Shown: positions 1 to 9,193, numbered from the stretch's first letter. The stretch is DNA of 51,146 nt from Gemmatimonadota bacterium (GCA_003222115.1 QHUL01000063.1:1-51146), one strand, 5' to 3'. Numbers and translations: made by a program. The notes: generated by a model not told the origin, from the sequence alone.

Positions 1-949
1 CCAACTCGTTCGGCGCCACGACCAGTTTCTGGACCATCGCCGGGTAGAGCGCGACGCCGAGCAGCGACACGCCGAAGTAGACCCCGACCGCGAGCAGGGT
101 GTTGCGGGCCAGACGGTGGCTGCGGGCTCCCCACAGGACCAGCGCTCCGCTCGCCACGGCCGCGAGCCCGGCGAGTCGCAAGCCGGTGAGCTGGGCGTGG
201 AGATCGGCGTAGCTCGCTCCCACGAGCGGCCCGGTGGTGGAGTACAACAGTTCCGGAAGCCGGACGAAGTACACCCGTAACCCTACCAGCACGAAGAGCA
301 GGGCGATCAGCACCGCCAGGTGCAGGCGGGCCGACGGCTCCACCGTGACCTGGCGGCGGAACACGACGATGTCCCGGCGCACCACGTACAGCACGATGGT
401 GGCGAGCAGCGCGAGCGTCGTGACGGCGATGCCGAGACCGATCGCGCCCGCGATCACCGGCAGCGTGAACACGTAGTAGCTCACCTCGCGGCCGAACACG
501 GGGTCCGTCGCGCCGAACGGCGTCCGGTGCAGGAACTGGAGCACGCCAAGCCAGCCGCCTGCGGCTCCCATGCCGAACAGCAGTGCCAGGCCGAGCGCCG
601 TCGGCAGGGCCAAGCGGCGCAGCAGCCGGGTGACGTCCACGGCGGCGGCCCCGGAGCTGACCTGGACGACCAGCGGGTTCGGGACGAGGCCGCGCTGGGC
701 GATCCGCAGGTTGGCATAAAGGAACGCGAATACGGCGCCGCCAACTGCCACGCCGAGCACCGCCTCGGCCACCAGCCGGGTTGTGAACACGCGCTCGTAA
801 CCCAGGGCCTGGAACCAGAGCCATTCGGCGGCGAGCGGGACCAGATTGGAGAGGAGCAAGAAGAGGGCGAACAGGAGGACCAGCACGACGAGGCCCAGGC
901 GACGCCGCCGACGAGGCGGCAGACGGGCTACGCTTAGAGGAGCGGTCAT
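1..949 (-). CDS. UPF0182 family membrane protein, N-terminal part
   Basis: The frame is open from an ATG at 949 to the window edge, so about 316 N-terminal residues are visible and the rest (the family is usually about 900 residues) lies outside. The visible part has an Arg-rich start followed by hydrophobic segments typical of several membrane helices. Two stretches match the UPF0182/COG1615 family: FGREVSYYVFTLP near residue 155-170 and VAPNE at the edge. Function of the family is unknown; it is an integral membrane protein with a large extracytoplasmic domain. The family assignment is from these remembered motifs. It faces away from the rest of the window and is probably a single-gene unit or the end of an operon. 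Confidence 0.85.
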   Translation of the reverse strand, partial: MTAPLSVARLPPRRRRRLGLVVLVLLFALFLLLSNLVPLAAEWLWFQALGYERVFTTRLVAEAVLGVAVGGAVFAFLYANLRIAQRGLVPNPLVVQVSSGAAAVDVTRLLRRLALPTALGLALLFGMGAAGGWLGVLQFLHRTPFGATDPVFGREVSYYVFTLPVIAGAIGLGIAVTTLALLATIVLYVVRRDIVVFRRQVTVEPSARLHLAVLIALLFVLVGLRVYFVRLPELLYSTTGPLVGASYADLHAQLTGLRLAGLAAVASGALVLWGARSHRLARNTLLAVGVYFGVSLLGVALYPAMVQKLVVAPNEL

Positions 950-990
950 GAAGAGGAAACTAACAGAGGAGCGGGGGTGCGAGTCGCGTC

Positions 991-1458
991 TTAGGCCTCG
1001 TCGGACGGCGCCGTCCACATGAGTACGTTCGGCGCGTACCGGCGAAACAGCCGGGGCGCGGTCGCGGCCCGCTTGGTCACGACCACGACCGCGTCGTCCG
1101 CTTCCCGCACTCCCACGAGGGCGAGTCGTACCTGGCCGTCCGCCTGCGCCTGGAAGGTGAAGCTGTCATGCGACGGACGGGTCGCATACGGTTTCGCCCA
1201 CGCGGGCGGCTTGGCGCCCGAGAACGCGATGACCTGGAGGGGCTGCGCGAGTGTGACGTCAGAGAGGACCTGCCGCTCGTACCATGTGCTCGTGCCCGAG
1301 CTCGGGTCCTTGGTGTGCCGATGGCCGGTCTTCGGGTAGGTCGTGTGCCTGCCCGCAGGACCGCAGGCGACAATCACCCCGTCGGCGGTGCTGCTTACCG
1401 ACGCGACCTGGTACGGCGTTCCGTGCCACACTCCCACCACGTCAATGTCTCTCGGCAT
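991..1458 (-). CDS. hypothetical protein, 155 aa
   Basis: I do not recognise this family. The start ATG at 1458 (MPRDIDVVGVWHGTPYQV) is preferred over an upstream ATG at 1515 because the upstream extension is only Arg/Gly/Pro, as expected for non-coding high-GC sequence; neither start has a clear ribosome binding site. The protein is soluble, with no signal peptide or membrane segment, and is rich in Val, Ala and Thr with alternating hydrophobic residues that suggest a beta-rich fold. It lies 41 bp upstream of the UPF0182 gene on the same strand. It could be a real accessory protein or a degraded gene; the ordinary amino-acid composition of the frame favours coding. Confidence 0.5.
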   Translation of the reverse strand: MPRDIDVVGVWHGTPYQVASVSSTADGVIVACGPAGRHTTYPKTGHRHTKDPSSGTSTWYERQVLSDVTLAQPLQVIAFSGAKPPAWAKPYATRPSHDSFTFQAQADGQVRLALVGVREADDAVVVVTKRAATAPRLFRRYAPNVLMWTAPSDEA

Positions 1459-1547
1459 CCGAGAAAGGTAGCAGCGCGGCCGGCCTGGGGCGCCGCCCCG
1501 CGCGGCGTGTCGCAAGAGCGCCGTGCCGTGAGTAATGCTGTGCGTTT

Positions 1548-1631
1548 GTCACGACACTCGGTTGATCTTCGGGTCTGGTGTTACGACACCGATGCCCAGA
1601 CCACCGCGTGAATGCTACTGGGTGTCGTAAC
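1548..1631 (+). other. structured intergenic element with competing inverted repeats
   Basis: The 335-bp gene-free stretch 1459-1793 holds this element, a dispersed repeat copy and a terminator. A local hairpin is visible on the plus strand: GGTCT (1572-1576) and GGTGT (1577-1581), loop TACG (1582-1585), ACACC (1586-1590), seven unpaired bases, AGACC (1598-1602). The overlapping segment GTTACGACACC (1580-1590) is also a perfect 11-base inverted match to GGTGTCGTAAC (1621-1631), so the two pairings exclude each other. A third related copy, GTCACGACAC, is at 1548-1557. It may be a folded RNA leader or a set of protein-binding sites; the sequence alone does not decide. Confidence 0.45.
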
Positions 1632-1704
1632 TCGCCCCCATAGTGGTTCGCATGGGGTTGACGCCCCCACACTCCCCCACCCCACCGCGTCCGCTCCGCC
1701 GGGC

Positions 1705-1751
1705 GCGTCAAATCCCGCACTAAAGTACTTCCTTCGGTCGCCGTCCCGACT
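1705..1751 (+). repeat. dispersed 47-bp intergenic repeat, copy 1
   Basis: This stretch starts GCGTCAAATCCCGCACT and continues through AAGTACTTCCTTCGGTCGCC. It recurs almost base for base at 15216-15263 (one A/G change and one extra C). The core AAGTACTT is self-complementary. Both copies lie between genes. Here the repeat runs directly into an intrinsic terminator. Confidence 0.8.
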
Positions 1752-1752
1752 C

Positions 1753-1781
1753 GGCCCCCGCGTAATTCGCGGGGGCCTTTT
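1753..1781 (+). terminator. intrinsic terminator on the plus strand
   Basis: GGCCCCCGCG (1753-1762) pairs perfectly with CGCGGGGGCC (1768-1777) across a five-base loop and is followed by TTTT on the plus strand. There is no plus-strand gene upstream in the window, and the minus strand has no T-run after the stem, so it appears to end a plus-strand transcript with no protein gene. Confidence 0.75.
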
Positions 1782-1793
1782 CCATGCCCGAAG

Positions 1794-2549
1794 CTAACGA
1801 GCATCGTACTCGTCGTGGCGGCGGAGCCAGTACATGCCTTCCCCCCCCTCGTCCCGCCCCTTGGGCACCAGATCGAGGTAGTTGTAGGCCGTGTTGAGCA
1901 GGTCGATGCCGCGCGCGTAGGCCGAGTAGGTATGGAACACCCGTCCCGCCGGATCCTTGTAGAAGACGCTCATCCCTTCGCGTTCGGACAGCGATGGGTC
2001 CTGCATCGTGTAGTTGTAGTAGGCCCGCTGCTTCGCCACTTCCTCTGCCGTGAACGACACCTGATAGTCGCGGTTGAAATCGCTGTCCCTCGATGAGACC
2101 CAGGTGAAGCTCCAGCCCATCCGTTTCTCGTAGGCGGCCAGCGCGGCGCGGGGTGCCCGCGAGACCGCGACGAAGGTCACGTCGCGGTGATTCAGGTGCA
2201 CGATGATCCCGTTGAAGTTGTCGGCCCAGAACGAACAGGCGTGGCACGCGGCGTCCTTGGTCCAGGACGTCGACTCCGAGGCGTTCGGGGGATCGAACAT
2301 GGCGTGGTAGACGACCAGCTGGCTGCGTCCCTCGAACAGCTCGGCCAGGGTGCGCTTGCCGGTCGCGCCATCGAACACATAATTCTTGGTGACCGCTTCC
2401 CAGGGCAGCTGGCGTCGCTCCTCACTCACCTGGTCGCGCAGCCGCGTGAACTCCTTCTCCCGAACGAGGAACGCCGTCCGCGCCGCCAGCCACTTTTCGT
2501 GAGATACGACGGGGTGACCGGTCAGCCCACTCGCGCCATCGTGCGCCAT
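1794..2549 (-). CDS. DUF899 family thioredoxin-fold protein
   Basis: A 251-residue protein starting MAHDGASGLTG at 2549, with AGGGAG about 10 bases upstream; an in-frame codon further upstream would cross the likely promoter region. It matches DUF899, a family with a thioredoxin-like fold: the central part contains the ELFEGRSQLVVYHAMF beta strand, CHACSFWADNFNG, and the C-terminal EGMSVFYKD and YLDLVPKGRDE stretches typical of the family. The biochemical role is unknown; a redox or dithiol-related role is commonly proposed. It is divergent from an ArsR-SRPBCC-DUF2182 operon with a palindrome in the shared promoter, so it is plausibly under the same ArsR-type regulator. Confidence 0.85.
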   Translation of the reverse strand: MAHDGASGLTGHPVVSHEKWLAARTAFLVREKEFTRLRDQVSEERRQLPWEAVTKNYVFDGATGKRTLAELFEGRSQLVVYHAMFDPPNASESTSWTKDAACHACSFWADNFNGIIVHLNHRDVTFVAVSRAPRAALAAYEKRMGWSFTWVSSRDSDFNRDYQVSFTAEEVAKQRAYYNYTMQDPSLSEREGMSVFYKDPAGRVFHTYSAYARGIDLLNTAYNYLDLVPKGRDEGGEGMYWLRRHDEYDAR

Positions 2550-2609
2550 GGTTCGAATCTCCCTGCACTGACTGGGTGATAGGTGGACAACTCGCACCGC
2601 ATTGACAAT

Positions 2610-2629
2610 ATTCTACCATGCGGTTGAAT
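2610..2629. promoter_or_regulatory. candidate ArsR operator in divergent promoter
   Basis: ATTCTACC (2610-2617), four-base spacer, GGTTGAAT (2622-2629) form an imperfect 20-bp dyad with a single mismatched pair. TTGACA occurs just left of it at 2602-2607. It sits between the DUF899 gene and the ArsR-type gene, immediately before the chosen start of the latter, as expected for an autoregulatory operator. Confidence 0.5.
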
Positions 2630-2635
2630 GATAAT

Positions 2636-3004
2636 ATGCCCCCCCGCCATCGCTCGCAAGCCGCCCCGCGGCCGCCCCGTTCTCAGCTGAACCGGGTGTA
2701 CGCGGCCATCGCCGACCCGACCCGCCGCGCCATTCTCGGCGTCCTGGCGGGGGGTCAGCGCAACGTCGGCAGCGTCGCGCGCCGGTTCCCGATTTCCTTC
2801 AATGCGGTCTCGAAGCACCTGAAGGTGCTGGAGCGCGCAGGACTGGTTCGCCGGCGCGTCCGCGGCCGCGAGCACTGGCTCCGGCTCCGGCCCGAGCCGC
2901 TGCGGCAGGCAACCCGGTGGCTCGAACACTATCGCGAGTTCTGGGAAGCGCGGCTCGACGCGCTCGAGGCGCTGCTGGTTGGGACCCGGGGACGTCGGCC
3001 GTGA
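2636..3004 (+). CDS. ArsR-family winged-helix transcriptional regulator
   Basis: About 122 residues from ATG 2636; an earlier ATG at 2618 is inside the candidate operator and is less likely. The helix-turn-helix is visible as AIADPTRRAILGVLAGG, then FNAVSKHLKVLERAGLV and the wing RRRVRGREHWLRL. No metal-binding CxC motif of arsenite sensors is present. ArsR-like regulators of this shape commonly sit directly upstream of an SRPBCC/AHSA1 gene, as here: the stop codon overlaps the GTG start of that gene by four bases, so the two are translationally coupled. Likely ligand-responsive repressor of its own operon and perhaps of the divergent DUF899 gene; the ligand is unknown. Confidence 0.88.
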   Translation: MPPRHRSQAAPRPPRSQLNRVYAAIADPTRRAILGVLAGGQRNVGSVARRFPISFNAVSKHLKVLERAGLVRRRVRGREHWLRLRPEPLRQATRWLEHYREFWEARLDALEALLVGTRGRRP

Positions 3005-3435
3005 GCCCGACCCACGATTCGACCGACGCATTGCAGATCCGCCGAGTCCTTCCCGTTCCGCGGGACCGGGTGTTCGACGCCTGGCTGGATCCGGCGTCCC
3101 TGGCGCGCTGGATGGGCACCGGCGAGGGCGCCGCGGTGACCGTGCTCGAGCCCAAGGTGGGTGGGAAGTTTCGCATCGTCATGCGGCACCGGGGCGGGGA
3201 GGTCGAGCACTGGGGGGAGTACGTCGCCATCGATCGTCCGTCGTTTCTCTCCTTCACCTGGCTCTCGGTCAATACCGACCACCGGCCCACTTTGGTCACA
3301 GTGGAGCTGCTTGAGCGCGACGACAGCACCGAGCTGATCTTGACACACCGGCAACTTCCGCCGAGCCAGGTGGACTCGCACCGGCGGGGCTGGACTGCCA
3401 TCGTCGCGGCGCTCGAGCGGACGCTCACGTCGTGA
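3001..3435 (+). CDS. SRPBCC (AHSA1-like) protein
   Basis: A 144-residue protein starting at GTG 3001, chosen because it overlaps the ArsR stop (GTGA) and because similarity to the family begins about 10 residues later (LQIRRVLPVPRDRVFDAW). The helix-grip fold pattern is clear: FDAWLDPASLARWMG, then the VGGKFRIVMR strand and the C-terminal RRGWTAIVAALERTL helix. Members bind hydrophobic ligands in a deep cavity; the ligand is unknown. It is the middle gene of an ArsR-SRPBCC-DUF2182 operon; its stop overlaps the next gene's GTG. Confidence 0.87.
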   Translation: MSPTHDSTDALQIRRVLPVPRDRVFDAWLDPASLARWMGTGEGAAVTVLEPKVGGKFRIVMRHRGGEVEHWGEYVAIDRPSFLSFTWLSVNTDHRPTLVTVELLERDDSTELILTHRQLPPSQVDSHRRGWTAIVAALERTLTS

Positions 3436-4166
3436 CCCACACCGTTCTGACCTCGGCGCGCCGGGGACCCTTCCTGACCGTCAGCGTCATTGTTTTCGTG
3501 GTCAGCGCCCTAGCCACGATCCGCTGGTCGCGCGCCATGGCGGCGGGGATGACCATGCCCGGCGGATGGACCATGTCGATGGTATGGATGCCCATGCCTG
3601 GCCAGACTGGATTGAGCGCTGCCGTCGGCTTCGAGGGGATGTGGATCGCCATGATGGCCGCGATGATGCTCCCCTCCCTGGTCCCGACGCTGGCGCGGAC
3701 TCGCCTGGATGTTCTAACGAGCGCGGGCTACTTCGCGGTCTGGGCGGCGATCGGCGCAGGGGTGTACGTAGTGGGTATCGCGCTGGCGCAGGCGGAGGTA
3801 CGCTGGGCGACACTGGCGCTAGTGATCCCGATCGCCCGCGGGGTCGTGTTGGTCGTCGCGGGGTGGGTGCAGCTGACCTGCTGGAAAGCTCGGCACCTGG
3901 AGTGCTACCGCGAGGGCTGCCTCGGCGTCGCGCACCCTGGGGCGTCGTGGCGGCGCGGGATCGCGCTGGGGGGCCATTGCGCACTGTGCTGCCTGCCGTT
4001 CATGGCCGCGCTCGTGATCGCCGGAATGATGAACGTCGCCGTCATCGCGCTGACCGCGCTCGCCATCACCGTCGAACGCATCGCACGCGCGCCGGCGCTA
4101 CCGGCCCGATTGGCGGGACTCATCGTGATTGGGGCTGGGGTATTCCGGATCCTTCGGACGGGGTAG
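3432..4166 (+). CDS. DUF2182 integral membrane protein
   Basis: A 244-residue, very hydrophobic protein with GTG start overlapping the preceding stop codon by four bases. The segment WIAMMAAMMLPSLVPTL near residues 70-87 is the signature of DUF2182, called predicted metal-binding integral membrane protein. Another hallmark is HCALCCLPFMAALVIAGMMN near 182-201, with a His-Cys-Cys-Cys cluster that could bind metal. Six to seven membrane helices are apparent. Function is not established. Translational coupling with the ArsR and SRPBCC genes suggests one transcript of three genes. It is convergent with the DUF1697 gene. Confidence 0.87.
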   Translation: MTHTVLTSARRGPFLTVSVIVFVVSALATIRWSRAMAAGMTMPGGWTMSMVWMPMPGQTGLSAAVGFEGMWIAMMAAMMLPSLVPTLARTRLDVLTSAGYFAVWAAIGAGVYVVGIALAQAEVRWATLALVIPIARGVVLVVAGWVQLTCWKARHLECYREGCLGVAHPGASWRRGIALGGHCALCCLPFMAALVIAGMMNVAVIALTALAITVERIARAPALPARLAGLIVIGAGVFRILRTG

Positions 4167-4191
4167 CAAGGTTGCGGGGCTTTACGTGTAA

Positions 4192-4731
4192 TCAGCGGCC
4201 CTTCTTCCCCTGGCCTTTCAAAATCCGCACGATCGCGACTATGGTGTTCCAATTCCGTGTCGTCGCCGGTACGCCGCACAGTTTGTCGATCTGGCCAAGA
4301 TAGCCGATCGTTTTCATGTGACGACGGTAAACTCCGAAGACGAAGCGGTTTTTCGACGCGATAAGTCGCAACAACCACGCCCCACGTGGCGGAAGTGTGA
4401 CTGGAATGGAAGCCCGGACCCGGCCGGCTTTCGTCAGGATGCTCACGAATCGAACGACATCAGGGCGCGACGGCTCAGTTCCAAACGGATTCTCCGTCTC
4501 CAGACGGATAAGATCGCGGCCGTCGCAGAGCACGACGTCCGTTTCGAATGGCAGCTTCCGGAGCAATGCAGCACGGAACTGTGCTCGAGATCCAGGCTTG
4601 CGAACGACAAACGTGCCCGCAGCACCCACATTCACGACATCATAGTCGCTCAGTGCTCTTGCGAGGATGCTGGGGCGAAAGGTCCTGTGCCCGCCAACAT
4701 TGACACCCCGGAGGAAGACAACGAGAGCCAT
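4192..4731 (-). CDS. DUF1697 domain protein
   Basis: A 179-residue protein starting MALVVFLRGVNVGGHR, which is the N-terminal signature of DUF1697. The remainder (NVGAAGTFVVRKPGS, and the basic C-terminal tail KGQGKKGR) also fits the family length of about 180. The usual family has NxxSGN at the second motif; here it reads NVGAAGTF, a divergent version. No function is established. It begins 14 bp after the stop of the NADP-binding gene on the same strand, so the two probably form an operon. Confidence 0.85.
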   Translation of the reverse strand: MALVVFLRGVNVGGHRTFRPSILARALSDYDVVNVGAAGTFVVRKPGSRAQFRAALLRKLPFETDVVLCDGRDLIRLETENPFGTEPSRPDVVRFVSILTKAGRVRASIPVTLPPRGAWLLRLIASKNRFVFGVYRRHMKTIGYLGQIDKLCGVPATTRNWNTIVAIVRILKGQGKKGR

Positions 4732-4745
4732 ACCGGCGGTGACCC

Positions 4746-5390
4746 TTACTTCCCGAACCGCTCGAAGCGGTACGCGAGCTCGGGACCTTCGTCACCCTCG
4801 TACGCGAGCTGGGCGATGAGTAGCGTGAAGGGCTCCGTGTACCGGGCGATCCGTAACGGCCCGGCGTCCACCGGATCAAACCCCACGTCGCGGATCAGCT
4901 GAGCGGCAATCTTCTTGCTGCGCGCCTCGTCCCCGCAGTAGACGAGGCTCGGCCTCGTGGCCTTGCGCCGAGCCTCGAACACATCAAACAGCACTTCGCT
5001 CGGCACCGTACCGAACGCGGAGACGACCCGAGCCTCTGGAACCCGCTTTGCCAGCGCCTCCGCGCCCGAGGAGGTATGGGCGATCACGAGGCCCGTGTCG
5101 TCGGCATTCATCGGCAGCGAGCAGCTCACGACGACCTTCCCCGACACATCGCCCGCTTGCTTTAACACGTCGTCGACTCTGGACCAGTGCACGGCGAGCA
5201 AGACCGCGTCCGCCTCCTGCGCGGCCTCCCGCGGTGTGCCCGCCCGCGCTTTCCCTTTGGCGTCCCGTGCAAGCTTCTTTAGCTTCTGCTCGCTGCGGGC
5301 GTAGCTGAATACCACCTCATGGCCGGCTCGCGCCCAGATCGTTCCGAGCTTGCCGCCCATCAATCCAGAACCGAGAATGCCGATGCGCAT
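4746..5390 (-). CDS. F420-dependent NADP reductase-like oxidoreductase
   Basis: A 214-residue protein with an N-terminal Rossmann fold: MRIGILGSGLMGGKLG carries GxGxxG and is followed by EVVFSYARS at the end of the second strand, where Ser/Arg favour NADP. The middle repeats the family pattern ADAVLLAVHW and KVVVSCSLPM, then a region with VSAFGTVPSEVL that corresponds to the NADPH-dependent F420 reductase (NPD1/FNO-like) family. Many bacterial members act with NADPH without F420, so the acceptor is not certain. It is the first gene of a two-gene unit with DUF1697 and diverges from the DUF4386 gene. Confidence 0.82.
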   Translation of the reverse strand: MRIGILGSGLMGGKLGTIWARAGHEVVFSYARSEQKLKKLARDAKGKARAGTPREAAQEADAVLLAVHWSRVDDVLKQAGDVSGKVVVSCSLPMNADDTGLVIAHTSSGAEALAKRVPEARVVSAFGTVPSEVLFDVFEARRKATRPSLVYCGDEARSKKIAAQLIRDVGFDPVDAGPLRIARYTEPFTLLIAQLAYEGDEGPELAYRFERFGK

Positions 5391-5448
5391 GGCTTCGAGC
5401 TCCGATCTGTCTTAGGCTACCCAAGATAGGATGAACGCGGCTCTCCGA

Positions 5449-5486
5449 AATCGATAGCAACAGCCGCAATCGATAGCAGCGGCCGC
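5449..5486. repeat. tandem 19-bp repeat in divergent promoter
   Basis: Two adjacent 19-bp units starting AATCGATAGCA (5449 and 5468) differ at two positions; each contains ATCGAT and ends GCCGC. They lie in the 166-bp space between the NADP-binding gene and the DUF4386 gene. Two helical turns between copies is a usual spacing for direct-repeat operators, so protein binding is possible. Confidence 0.6.
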
Positions 5487-5556
5487 CGAAACTTTCCCTG
5501 CCACATTCGGCGTATCGTCCGGGAGCCCGGAGAAGCCCGTTACCGACGGAGGCGAC

Positions 5557-6865
<1,309 letters not shown>

Positions 6866-6867
6866 TT

Positions 6868-7266
6868 TCAGCGCCCCCGATATTGTTCGTCGCTGACCTG
6901 TTCCATCCACTCCACGACCTTCCCGTCGAGCTGCTCCTGAATGGCGATGTGCGTCATGCCCGTGGTCGCCGTGGCTCCATGCCAGTGCTTCTGGCCCGGC
7001 GGGATCCGGACAACATCGCCTGGCCGGATGTCTTCGACTTCCCCGCCCCATTGCTGAACCCATCCCGATCCGGCCGTGACGATCAGGATCTGGCCCAGCG
7101 GGTGGGTGTGCCACGCCGTTCGAGCGCCGGGCTCGAAGGTCACGCGGGCGCCGGACCCGCGTGACGGGTCTTTTGCTTGGAATAGGGGGTCGACGCGTAC
7201 CGAGCCAGTGAAGTATTCGGCTGGCCCCTGGCTGGAGGGTTGCGAGCCACTTCGCGTGATGATCAT
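6868..7266 (-). CDS. cupin domain protein
   Basis: A 132-residue single-domain cupin. The first motif reads [18 protein letters not shown] and the second [17 protein letters not shown], giving His-His (plus Gln) and His ligands for a metal. Single-domain cupins of this type, often annotated near carboxymuconolactone decarboxylases and mandelonitrile lyase-like proteins, commonly occur with SDR, aldo/keto reductase and tautomerase genes under a LysR regulator, which is the arrangement here. The substrate is unknown. The gene begins about 61 bp after the SDR stop and ends two bases before the tautomerase start, so they are probably one transcript. Confidence 0.87.
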   Translation of the reverse strand: MIITRSGSQPSSQGPAEYFTGSVRVDPLFQAKDPSRGSGARVTFEPGARTAWHTHPLGQILIVTAGSGWVQQWGGEVEDIRPGDVVRIPPGQKHWHGATATTGMTHIAIQEQLDGKVVEWMEQVSDEQYRGR

Positions 7267-7327
7267 CGTCTGCGAACCTTGCGTTAATTCGGCCGGGTGA
7301 CCGCCGGCTCGAGAGGAAGCGGTGGCC

Positions 7328-8197
7328 TCATGCGGGCTCCTTCAGCGAGGCCATCTCGACAGCGAGAGAGGTGGAGAGGTCGCGGTAGGCCGCGATCTGC
7401 GCCTGGAGGTCAGCGATCTTCTGTTCGGCGAGGCCGATGGCATCGGCGCCGCCGATGAAGCGGCGCGGCGGCGGCTCCTCGCTCGCGACCGCGACCAGCG
7501 CCCGCGCGAGCTTCGCGGGGTCTCCGCCTTGCTGGCCGCTCTGTGCCTGCCACCACTTCAGCTGCTCCGCTGTGCGGTCGGCGTAGTCCTCGATGGACGG
7601 CTCGGCGTAGGTCACGGACGCCGCCTCCAGGAGCTCGGTGCGGAAGAACCCGGGGTTGACGATCGTGGTGGTGATGCCGAACGGCGCAACCTCTTGCTGC
7701 AGCGACTCCATCCAGCCCTCGAGGCCGAACTTCGCCGCGGCGTATGCCGAACAGAAGGCAAACCCGACGAGGCCGGCGGTCGACGAGATCGAGATAATGT
7801 GACCGGAGCGCTGCTTGCGCATGATCGGCAGGATAGCGCGGGTGACATTCATCGGGCCGAGGAGGAGCGTCCCCAACTGCCGGTCTATCTGCTCCGGCGT
7901 CAGCTCCTCGAAGTAGCCGGCAAAGAAGTTGCCGGCATTGTTGACCAGCACGTCGATGCGGCCGAACCGGTCGACGGCGGCCCCAGCCGCCGCCGCGGCG
8001 TCGTCGCGGTTGGTGACGTCCAGCTTGACGACCAGCAGGTCGTCCGACTTTCCCACGGCCTTGGCCACGGCGTCGGTGTCCCGGCCGGTGGCCACGACCG
8101 CGTGGCCGGCGGCCAGCGCGGCCTTGGCGAAATCGACGCCCATGCCACGGCCGGCACCGGTAATGAACCAAACCTTCTTGGCAGCCTTGTGAGGCAT
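7328..8197 (-). CDS. short-chain dehydrogenase/reductase (SDR)
   Basis: A 289-residue classical SDR. The cofactor motif TGAGRGMG is at residues 14-21, ATGRD follows the second strand (Arg suggesting NADP), LDVTNRDD and NNAG follow, and the active site is ISISSTAG with YAAAK. It has an extra C-terminal tail of about 40 residues with a helical, Gln/Ala-rich end. AGGAGG lies directly upstream of the ATG at 8197. It is the first gene of the minus-strand SDR-cupin-tautomerase-reductase unit and diverges from the LysR gene, which probably regulates it. Substrate unknown. Confidence 0.9.
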   Translation of the reverse strand: MPHKAAKKVWFITGAGRGMGVDFAKAALAAGHAVVATGRDTDAVAKAVGKSDDLLVVKLDVTNRDDAAAAAGAAVDRFGRIDVLVNNAGNFFAGYFEELTPEQIDRQLGTLLLGPMNVTRAILPIMRKQRSGHIISISSTAGLVGFAFCSAYAAAKFGLEGWMESLQQEVAPFGITTTIVNPGFFRTELLEAASVTYAEPSIEDYADRTAEQLKWWQAQSGQQGGDPAKLARALVAVASEEPPPRRFIGGADAIGLAEQKIADLQAQIAAYRDLSTSLAVEMASLKEPA

Positions 8198-8288
8198 GGT
8201 ACCTCCTAGATCCGTGTTCCCGCTCGTCCTTCGAGGCCAATCGTAGCGGGACAGTGCCCCCCTGAGTAGCCCGTAAAATCGAGAAGGG

Positions 8289-8309
8289 TTTGTGAGTATT
8301 ATTCACAAA
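8289..8309. promoter_or_regulatory. candidate LysR-type binding site over the lysR start
   Basis: TTTGTGA (8289-8295), seven-base AT-rich spacer, TCACAAA (8303-8309) form a perfect dyad whose last A is the first base of the LysR ATG. LysR-type regulators bind T-N11-A dyads in divergent promoters; placement over the start fits negative autoregulation. Confidence 0.55.
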
Positions 8310-9193
8310 TGGTGCGCGACGAGCTCAGCGTCCTATCTGCGTTCCTTGCTGTGGCGGAGGAACGGAGCTTTACGCGAGCGGCGAAACGTCTGGGTGTGTC
8401 GACCTCCGCGCTCAGCCACGCGATGCGGGGGCTGGAAGAGCGGTTCGGCGTACACCTGCTCGCGCGCACGACGCGCAGTGTGGCCCCGACACATGCCGGA
8501 GAGCAGCTCATCGCGCGTCTGCGCCCGGCGCTCGGCGACATTCGCGGAGCTGTGGACCTGATTACCGGGCTGCGTGACCGGCCGGCGGGACGCGTGCGCC
8601 TGGTCGTGTCGCCCATTGCCGCGACGACGGTGCTCGCGCCGAAACTGGGACAATTCGCGCGCGAGTACCCGGACGTCGTGCTCGACGTGACCACCGATGA
8701 GAGCCGCGTCGACCTCGTCGCCGCGGGCTTCGACGCCGGCATTCATTTCGGGGAATTCATCGAACGGGACATGATCACGTTCCGCGTATCCCGGGACCAC
8801 CGGCCGGCCATCGTGGCGTCGCCCCGCTATTTCGAGTCGCACCCCAAGCCGGCATCGCCGCGTGACCTGCCAAGCCACCGCTGCATCAACTTTCGACACG
8901 GATCCGCCGGCGTATACCGCTGGGAGTTCGACAAGGGCAAGCAGTCCCTCACCGTCGCGGTGAACGGACCGCTGATCGTCGATGACGTGGAGATCATGGT
9001 CCGTGCAGCGATCGATGGCGTGGGTCTGGCGTTCATGTCGGAGGACCGCGCCGCGCCGCACCTCGCGAGTGGGGAACTCGTGCGCGTGCTCGAAGATTGG
9101 TGTCCGCCGTTCCCGGGCTTCTTCCTCTACTATCCCCGGCAACGGCAGCTATCAGCGGCACTCGCGGCGCTCATCGAGACCCTGCGTCTGTAG
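8309..9193 (+). CDS. LysR-family transcriptional regulator
   Basis: A 294-residue LysR-type regulator. The N-terminal helix-turn-helix is FLAVAEERSFTRAAKRLGVSTSALSHAMRGLEE, read from residues 12 to 44, followed by the linker and two-lobed effector-binding domain (RVRLVVSP, then FDAGIHFGE, and VNGPLIVDDVEIMVRAAIDG in the hinge and second lobe). The sequence RTTRSVAPTHAGEQL is the family's conserved post-HTH segment. It is divergent from the SDR operon and presumably its regulator; the inducer is unknown. It ends 302 bp before the next plus-strand gene. Confidence 0.92.
   Translation: MVRDELSVLSAFLAVAEERSFTRAAKRLGVSTSALSHAMRGLEERFGVHLLARTTRSVAPTHAGEQLIARLRPALGDIRGAVDLITGLRDRPAGRVRLVVSPIAATTVLAPKLGQFAREYPDVVLDVTTDESRVDLVAAGFDAGIHFGEFIERDMITFRVSRDHRPAIVASPRYFESHPKPASPRDLPSHRCINFRHGSAGVYRWEFDKGKQSLTVAVNGPLIVDDVEIMVRAAIDGVGLAFMSEDRAAPHLASGELVRVLEDWCPPFPGFFLYYPRQRQLSAALAALIETLRL

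Noticed and set aside
320-937. Plus-strand frame of 205 codons at the start
   Set aside because: It is antisense to the UPF0182 gene, Gln/His/Arg-rich, and lacks any domain pattern.
1548-1631. Integron attC site or recombination site
   Set aside because: The inverted repeats lack the GTTRRRY core of attC, and no integrase gene or cassette array is present.
1700-1751. tRNA gene end in the dispersed repeat (GCGTCAAATCCCGC)
   Set aside because: It looks like a T-arm loop, but the flanking bases do not form the five-base T stem and no anticodon or acceptor arm can be drawn.
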